Positions 5,972-9,684 of a DNA stretch of 9,684 bases are shown here, one piece after another. The notes beneath the pieces were generated by a model that was not told the DNA's origin, ran no database searches, and saw only the letters and a list, made by a program, of their open reading frames with translations. This DNA is from Bacteroidetes bacterium UBA3022 (GTDB lineage: Bacteria > Bacteroidota > Bacteroidia > Chitinophagales > BACL12). Position 1 is the stretch's first letter, and every line of letters begins with the position of its first letter. The position numbers were made by a program, and so were the translations under genes. Where the stretch lies: assembly GCA_002346225.1 (NCBI GenBank), contig DDYY01000075.1, positions 1 to 9,684 on the forward strand, in the 5' to 3' direction.

Positions 5972-7201
5972 GTGAAGTTTACAGAATTTGGATTGGATGA
6001 GCGCATACTGGAAAGTATAGAAGTGCTGGGATTTGAGGACGCAACCCCGGTTCAGGAACAGGTTATACCACATGTGCTGGCAGGGAGAGATGTTCTCGCC
6101 TCCGCCCAGACAGGCACCGGAAAGACGGCGGCCTTCCTCCTGCCGCTGATGCAACGCATGCTGCAGGAGTCGCATGAAGAGCACAGTATCAATGCTCTCA
6201 TCATTGTGCCTACCCGGGAGCTGGCGCTGCAGATAGAGCAAAATCTCGACGGGATGTCCTATTACACCCGCCTGAGCAGCATAGCCGTTTATGGTGGCAA
6301 TGACGGGATGTCGTTCGAACAGGAAAAAAGAGCTTTGAGTACCGGTGCCGACATAGTCGTCTGTACCCCCGGCCGCATGATATCGCATTTGAACATGGGC
6401 TATGTAAAGCTGGCCAAATCGCGGTACCTCATATTGGATGAAGCGGACCGCATGCTGGACATGGGCTTCTTCGCCGATATCGAACGCATCATTCAACACA
6501 TGCCTGCCGAAAAACAAGTGCTGTTGTTTTCGGCCACCATGCCCAATGAAATCAGGAAGCTGGCGCGAAAAATCCTGAAAGACCCTATGGAGGTGAGCAT
6601 TGCCATATCCCGACCCCCTGAAAAAATCAAGCAGGAGATTTACCATGTACACGACAGCCAGAAATTGCAACTGGTAAAAATGATACTGGAGGCACATGGA
6701 GCGCTGCAGAGCATATTAATTTTCTGTTCCAGAAAGTCGAGTGTAAAAGATTTGACGCGCTCGCTGAAATCGGCACGTATGAATGCCGATGAAATCCATT
6801 CCGATCTGGATCAAAAACAACGGGAGTCGGTGCTCAATGCCTTTTCCAATCGCGGTTTGCGCATTTTGGTTGCCACCGATATTCTATCCCGCGGCATTGA
6901 CATCGACAATATCCAGCTGGTTATCAATTACGACATCCCGAATGATGGGGAGGATTATGTGCATCGGATTGGAAGAACGGCGCGGGCCGAAAACGATGGT
7001 GCGGCTATCACACTGGTAACACCGCAGGACCAGCGCAAGTTTACCACCATTGAAAAGCTCATCGGAAAAGAAATTCCGGTGCTCCCCTTACCGGAAGCCC
7101 TGGGAGAAGCGCCTGCTGTAAACAGGCATCAGGACGGCGATAACCGCCATCGCAACCGCCGCGGAGGTTCCCGGCCTCCCCGCCGCAACAATAGAAGATA
7201 A
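5972..7201 (+). CDS. DEAD-box ATP-dependent RNA helicase (RhlE-like)
   Basis: A 409-residue DEAD-box helicase that unwinds RNA duplexes with ATP, typically in RNA decay, ribosome assembly or cold adaptation. All motifs are intact: Q motif (GFEDATPVQEQ, 20-30), Walker A AQTGTGKT (45-52), PTRELA (80-85), TPGR (132-135), DEAD (156-159), SAT (187-189), ILIFCSR (248-254), ATDILSRGID (301-310) and HRIGRTAR (331-338). A basic Arg/Asn-rich tail (about 385-409) should help bind RNA. Length and tail fit the RhlE group, but I cannot separate RhlE from other short DEAD-box paralogues. The start is GTG at 5972-5974; a TAA lies four codons upstream, so no other upstream start exists in frame. An ATG at 5970-5972 overlaps it but is followed at once by TGA. 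The gene is monocistronic and divergent from the surface-protein gene. Confidence 0.96.
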   Translation: MKFTEFGLDERILESIEVLGFEDATPVQEQVIPHVLAGRDVLASAQTGTGKTAAFLLPLMQRMLQESHEEHSINALIIVPTRELALQIEQNLDGMSYYTRLSSIAVYGGNDGMSFEQEKRALSTGADIVVCTPGRMISHLNMGYVKLAKSRYLILDEADRMLDMGFFADIERIIQHMPAEKQVLLFSATMPNEIRKLARKILKDPMEVSIAISRPPEKIKQEIYHVHDSQKLQLVKMILEAHGALQSILIFCSRKSSVKDLTRSLKSARMNADEIHSDLDQKQRESVLNAFSNRGLRILVATDILSRGIDIDNIQLVINYDIPNDGEDYVHRIGRTARAENDGAAITLVTPQDQRKFTTIEKLIGKEIPVLPLPEALGEAPAVNRHQDGDNRHRNRRGGSRPPRRNNRR

Positions 7202-7220
7202 ATGCGCCCGAAAGGCATTT
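7200..7220 (+). terminator. Weak hairpin after the helicase stop
   Basis: AAATGC (7200-7205) and GCATTT (7215-7220) form a 6-bp stem with a 9-base loop, starting within the stop codon and followed by a loosely T-rich stretch (GTTATAGATTTTCTT). The stem is short and AT-rich at its base, and the T-tract is interrupted, so this may be a poor terminator or chance. The rest of the 94-bp gap to the yceI gene holds only a candidate promoter. Confidence 0.3.
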
Positions 7221-7269
7221 GTTATAGATTTTCTTAAACTAGATTAAGATTAGGCTGTTAGGTTGTAAT

Positions 7270-7277
7270 TACTTTTG
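7270..7277 (+). promoter_or_regulatory. Candidate -7 box (TACTTTTG) for the yceI operon
   Basis: TACTTTTG exactly matches TAnnTTTG and ends 18 bases before the ATG at 7296, nearly the same spacing as before the helicase and EVE genes. A matching -33 TTTG is not visible. It implies a short leader, and it supports the ATG at 7296 over the TTG at 7275, which lies within the box itself. Confidence 0.5.
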
Positions 7278-7295
7278 TTTAAAATTAATTACAAC

Positions 7296-7832
7296 ATGAA
7301 CAAGTACACTTTTCTGACAGCGGGAATATTATTGCTCGCCACCACTGCATTTACATGGAAAGCGTCCCAAAGCTGGACCATCATTGACAACTACGAAGTG
7401 AAATTTACCAGTGAAGACCCTTCCGGTGTTTTCACCAGTCTGAAAGGAGATGTGGTTTTTCATCCTGAAGACCTCAGCAGTTCTTATTTCAACATGACTA
7501 TTGATGTAAAATCCATCAATACCGGCAACGGCATGCAAAACCAACACGCTGTAAGTGCTGAATGGATGGACGCAGAAAAATATCCGGAGATCAAGTTTGC
7601 CTCCCGCAATATCGAAGCTACCGATAAAGGATATGTAGCGCATGGCAAATTGAAAATGCACGGCGTTGAAAAAGACTTCGACATTCCTTTTAAGTTTGAA
7701 AAGAACGGCAGCAAGGGTGTTTTCAAGGGCAAATTCGATGTCAACAGGAACGACTTTAATATTGGTGTTCCAGGTAAGAAAGCATCAGATGTTTTGCACA
7801 TGGAAGTAACTGTTCCGGTAAGCACCAAATAA
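7296..7832 (+). CDS. YceI-family secreted protein
   Basis: A 178-residue exported protein. The N-terminus MNKYTFLTAGILLLATTAFTW is a signal peptide or signal anchor. The YceI fold follows, a lipocalin-like barrel that binds polyisoprenoid or related amphiphilic lipids in characterised members: WTIIDNYEVKFTS opening, FNMTIDVKSINTG, WMDAEKYPEIKFAS (about 90-103), GKLKMHGVEKDFDIPFKF (117-134), and the closing VNRNDFNIG (149-157). Length is normal for the family. No lipobox cysteine is seen, so it is probably periplasmic. I chose the ATG at 7296 because the seven extra residues from an upstream TTG would precede the signal peptide and overlap the -7 box. A small membrane protein starts 6 bp after the stop, so the two are almost certainly co-transcribed. 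In Proteobacteria YceI often pairs with a cytochrome b561; here the partner is different. Confidence 0.92.
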   Translation: MNKYTFLTAGILLLATTAFTWKASQSWTIIDNYEVKFTSEDPSGVFTSLKGDVVFHPEDLSSSYFNMTIDVKSINTGNGMQNQHAVSAEWMDAEKYPEIKFASRNIEATDKGYVAHGKLKMHGVEKDFDIPFKFEKNGSKGVFKGKFDVNRNDFNIGVPGKKASDVLHMEVTVPVSTK

Positions 7833-7838
7833 CAGATT

Positions 7839-8225
7839 ATGCAGCGTCATATCTTTTTTTGGGGACTTCTGTCTGGTGTAATGGCCACCGTTGCGAGTCT
7901 GATATGGAATGAAGTATATTACTTTGCCTTCCAGATTTCCTTCCCTTCCATTATCCATTTCATCAGCATCAGTGCAGCCAGCATAGCCAGCTGTCTGGTG
8001 GCGGTCACCGGTTATACGCTATTGCAGCGGTTGCTTCCGAAGTACGGGGATATAATATTTAATTTTATATTATCTATTATCACCATCGCTTCACTGGTAA
8101 TGCCACTCTCCTTTCGCTTACCGCTGGATGTCAGTTTCCCGGAGATGTTTCCAGCGCTGACCCTGCCCATGCACTTCTTTCCCGCGATGGCGCTATTTAC
8201 GCTCCAGCCGCTTTTCAGGAAATAA
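7839..8225 (+). CDS. Small four-helix membrane protein of unknown function
   Basis: I do not recognise the family. The 128-residue protein is strongly hydrophobic, with four predicted membrane segments at about residues 5-30, 36-62, 70-92 and 105-124, short loops, and a short basic end (FRK). One cysteine (52) and three histidines (4, 40, 112) are present. That is too few and too irregular for the four heme-ligand histidines of cytochrome b561, the usual YceI neighbour elsewhere. It begins 6 bp after the YceI stop and ends at the edge of a strong terminator, so it is the last gene of a two-gene operon. A role linked to the YceI protein, for example membrane anchoring or lipid handling, is inference from position only. 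Uncharacterised DUF families of small four-helix proteins are possible matches. Confidence 0.8.
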   Translation: MQRHIFFWGLLSGVMATVASLIWNEVYYFAFQISFPSIIHFISISAASIASCLVAVTGYTLLQRLLPKYGDIIFNFILSIITIASLVMPLSFRLPLDVSFPEMFPALTLPMHFFPAMALFTLQPLFRK

Positions 8226-8259
8226 AAAAAATCCCGGTGCATGCACCGGGATTTTTTTT
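8224..8259. terminator. Perfect 36-bp palindrome: bidirectional terminator
   Basis: The two halves, centred between 8241 and 8242, are exact reverse complements across all 36 bases: eight A (8224-8231), a ten-base GC-rich core arm TCCCGGTGCA, its complement, then eight T. Each strand therefore shows a GC-rich hairpin followed by a T-tract. It lies directly after the stop of the membrane-protein gene on the plus strand and 20 bases after the carbonic anhydrase stop on the minus strand. It should end both convergent transcripts. Confidence 0.95.
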
Positions 8260-8279
8260 TAATCTATTTCACTACCTGC

Positions 8280-8921
8280 TTAAACAGTTCCCAGATTATC
8301 GAATTCATAGAGCGGATCGATATGGGTGCCGGCAGGAATATTGTAGATGGGTTTGATAATGCCATCCTCCAGTCCGTACACCCAGCCATGCAAATCCGGC
8401 CGTTGCTCGTCATTCCACGCTTTTTGAACAATAGATGTTTTGGCCAGATTCATGACTTGCTCCATAACATTGAGTTCCACCAGGCGATTTGTTTTTTGAT
8501 TGATGTCTTCAAAACCACTAAGCTCATCACGGTGAATGCGGTAAACATCTTTAATATTGCGCAGCCACTTGTTGATGATGCCATAGGAATGGGCGTCCAT
8601 AGCAGCTTTTACACCACCGCAGCCATAGTGTCCGCAAACAATAATATGCTTTACTTTCAGGTATACCACGGCGTATTCCAATACGCTTAACAGGTTGAGG
8701 TCAGTATGGACCACCATATTGGCGATATTTCGGTGCACAAAAATTTCGCCCGGTTGGGTCCCGGTGATTTCGTTGGCCGGAACCCTGCTGTCTGAACAGC
8801 CGATCCACAGGAATTCGGGCGTTTGCAGTTCAGATAAACGAGAGAAGAACGCCGGATCATCGGCGACCATTTCACTGGCCCAGGCTTTGTTTTCCAGAAG
8901 TAGTTTATCGAAAGTTTTCAT
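8280..8921 (-). CDS. can: Beta-carbonic anhydrase
   Basis: A 213-residue cytoplasmic zinc enzyme that interconverts CO2 and bicarbonate. The beta-class active site is complete: GCSDSRVP gives the zinc ligand Cys42 and the Asp44/Arg46 dyad; CGHYGCGGV gives His98 and Cys101. FVHRNIANMV (61-70) and the later EDGIIKPIYNI (185-195) are also typical. The length suits the bacterial Can type. No signal peptide is present. The start ATG at 8919-8921 fits the usual N-terminal helix (MKTFDKLLLENKAWA). The SulP transporter gene ends 32 bp upstream on the same strand, so the two probably form an operon, with the anhydrase interconverting transported bicarbonate and CO2 in the cytoplasm. A near-match to a -7 box (8935-8928) is too close to the start to be convincing. 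The gene ends before a bidirectional terminator. Confidence 0.96.
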   Translation of the reverse strand: MKTFDKLLLENKAWASEMVADDPAFFSRLSELQTPEFLWIGCSDSRVPANEITGTQPGEIFVHRNIANMVVHTDLNLLSVLEYAVVYLKVKHIIVCGHYGCGGVKAAMDAHSYGIINKWLRNIKDVYRIHRDELSGFEDINQKTNRLVELNVMEQVMNLAKTSIVQKAWNDEQRPDLHGWVYGLEDGIIKPIYNIPAGTHIDPLYEFDNLGTV

Positions 8922-8953
8922 AGCAGGTAAATATACTTTTTATATTTTGAAAA

Positions 8954-9684
8954 TCAGGATGTCGAAGGTACGGTAATGACAGCAGGCTCCTGCAAAAATG
9001 TATGGAGTTGCTTGAATTCAGACTTAATGATACTCACCTGAATATTGCGGTCTTTGGCCCTGATGAGGTATTCATTGATGGTATCGATGACATCCATGTC
9101 AATAAAATCGGTAAAGGTTACATCAATAATTAATTTTGCATTTTCCGGAATGAGGTCAAGTTCCCGCTTCAGCAAGGGCTTATTGAGAAAATTCACATTC
9201 TTCCTGAGGCGCAGTAAATAATTGCGCTTGTTGTCGTTTACCACCATAACTGAGTTATGGAAATTGCTCCATACCATAAACAAAATACTAATGGCAATTC
9301 CGATAAGAACCCCTATTAGTAAGTCGGTGAAAAGGATAGCCAGAATAGTAACCACAAAAGGAATAAATTGCGGGTAGCCTCTCGACCAGAACTCGCGGAA
9401 CAGGGAGATCTTTGCCAGTTTATAACCGACGAAAATAAGGATGGCAGCCAAGGCAGACAGTGGAATCTGGTTCAGTACCCCGGGAATGAGCATCACGAAT
9501 GCGAGCAGCAAAACACCGTGCATAATGGCAGCCATTTTTGTTTTGCCACCGGAAGCCACATTCGCCGAGCTGCGCACTATTACAGAGGTTACAGGAAGGC
9601 CACCAATTAATCCTGCAACCATATTGCCTACCCCTTGCGCCATTAACTCCCGGTTAGGCGGTGAAATGCGTTTATAGGGATCAA
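8954..9684 (-). CDS. SulP-family anion transporter with STAS domain (5' end outside window)
   Basis: The C-terminal about 242 residues of an inner-membrane SulP (SLC26-like) transporter; the frame is open to the window edge. The ATG at 9641-9643 is internal, because the preceding residues DPYKRISPPNREL run into the conserved AQGVGNMVAGLIGGLPVTSV segment. Hydrophobic helices follow (HGVLLLAFVMLIPGVL, LSALAAILIFVGY, FVVTILAILF, LLIGVLIGIAISILF). A cytoplasmic STAS domain then covers roughly the last 90 residues, with IIDVTFTDFIDMDVIDTI carrying Thr where anti-sigma-factor antagonists have the phosphorylated Ser. SulP proteins carry sulfate, bicarbonate, chloride or dicarboxylates. Substrate cannot be read from this part, but the carbonic anhydrase gene 32 bp downstream favours bicarbonate. 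The pair most likely forms an operon. Confidence 0.93.
   Translation of the reverse strand, partial: DPYKRISPPNRELMAQGVGNMVAGLIGGLPVTSVIVRSSANVASGGKTKMAAIMHGVLLLAFVMLIPGVLNQIPLSALAAILIFVGYKLAKISLFREFWSRGYPQFIPFVVTILAILFTDLLIGVLIGIAISILFMVWSNFHNSVMVVNDNKRNYLLRLRKNVNFLNKPLLKRELDLIPENAKLIIDVTFTDFIDMDVIDTINEYLIRAKDRNIQVSIIKSEFKQLHTFLQEPAVITVPSTS

Noticed and set aside
5954..6697. A 247-residue minus-strand frame across the helicase gene
   Set aside because: Antisense shadow of an intact helicase with all motifs; no recognisable domain.
8049..8074. AT-rich inverted repeat within the small membrane-protein gene
   Set aside because: It encodes a hydrophobic helix with Ile/Phe codons; the symmetry is imperfect and is explained by AT-rich codons.
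8928..8935. TATATTTA as a -7 box for the carbonic anhydrase gene
   Set aside because: It misses the final G and ends only 6 bases before the ATG, which would leave almost no leader; operon transcription from the SulP gene is more likely.

Overview
The window looks like a chromosomal stretch from a Bacteroidota bacterium, probably of the Chitinophagia/Saprospiria kind. Three things point there. There is a secreted protein ending in a type B type-IX-secretion sorting domain (gliding-motility-associated C-terminal domain). Several genes have matches to the Bacteroidota -7 promoter box TAnnTTTG a short distance upstream. Start codons lack clear Shine-Dalgarno sequences. I see no mobile element, tRNA, rRNA or CRISPR array, and most of the genes are housekeeping or envelope genes.

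Layout. (1) Positions 1-401, plus strand: the C-terminal ATPase end of a sensor histidine kinase, cut by the window edge. (2) Positions 408-2929, minus strand: ribosomal protein S1 (rpsA), followed by a strong terminator and a small EVE-domain protein whose likely -7 box lies in the terminator's T-tract. The EVE gene converges on the kinase with a 6-bp gap. (3) Positions 3057-5809, minus strand: a 699-residue glycine-rich type-IX-secreted surface protein, then a 200-residue outer-membrane beta-barrel-like protein, then a hairpin with a T-tract before rpsA. (4) Positions 5972-7201, plus strand, divergent from the surface-protein gene: a DEAD-box RNA helicase of the RhlE type. (5) Positions 7296-8225, plus strand: a YceI-family secreted lipid-binding-like protein and a small four-helix membrane protein of unknown function, 6 bp apart. 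(6) Positions 8280-9684, minus strand: a SulP-family anion transporter (5' end outside the window) and a beta-carbonic anhydrase, 32 bp apart. A 36-bp perfect palindrome with A/T arms serves as a bidirectional terminator between blocks 5 and 6.

Working together. The SulP-carbonic anhydrase pair suggests an inorganic-carbon (bicarbonate) uptake or handling unit. S1 and the DEAD-box helicase both act on RNA and translation, but they sit in separate transcription units. The surface protein and barrel protein are envelope components on one strand. I did not find a clearly undescribed multi-gene system. The more unusual points are a spaced GG-strand repeat in the surface protein, the terminator/promoter overlap before the EVE gene, non-AUG starts for rpsA and the helicase, and the uncharacterised YceI partner protein.
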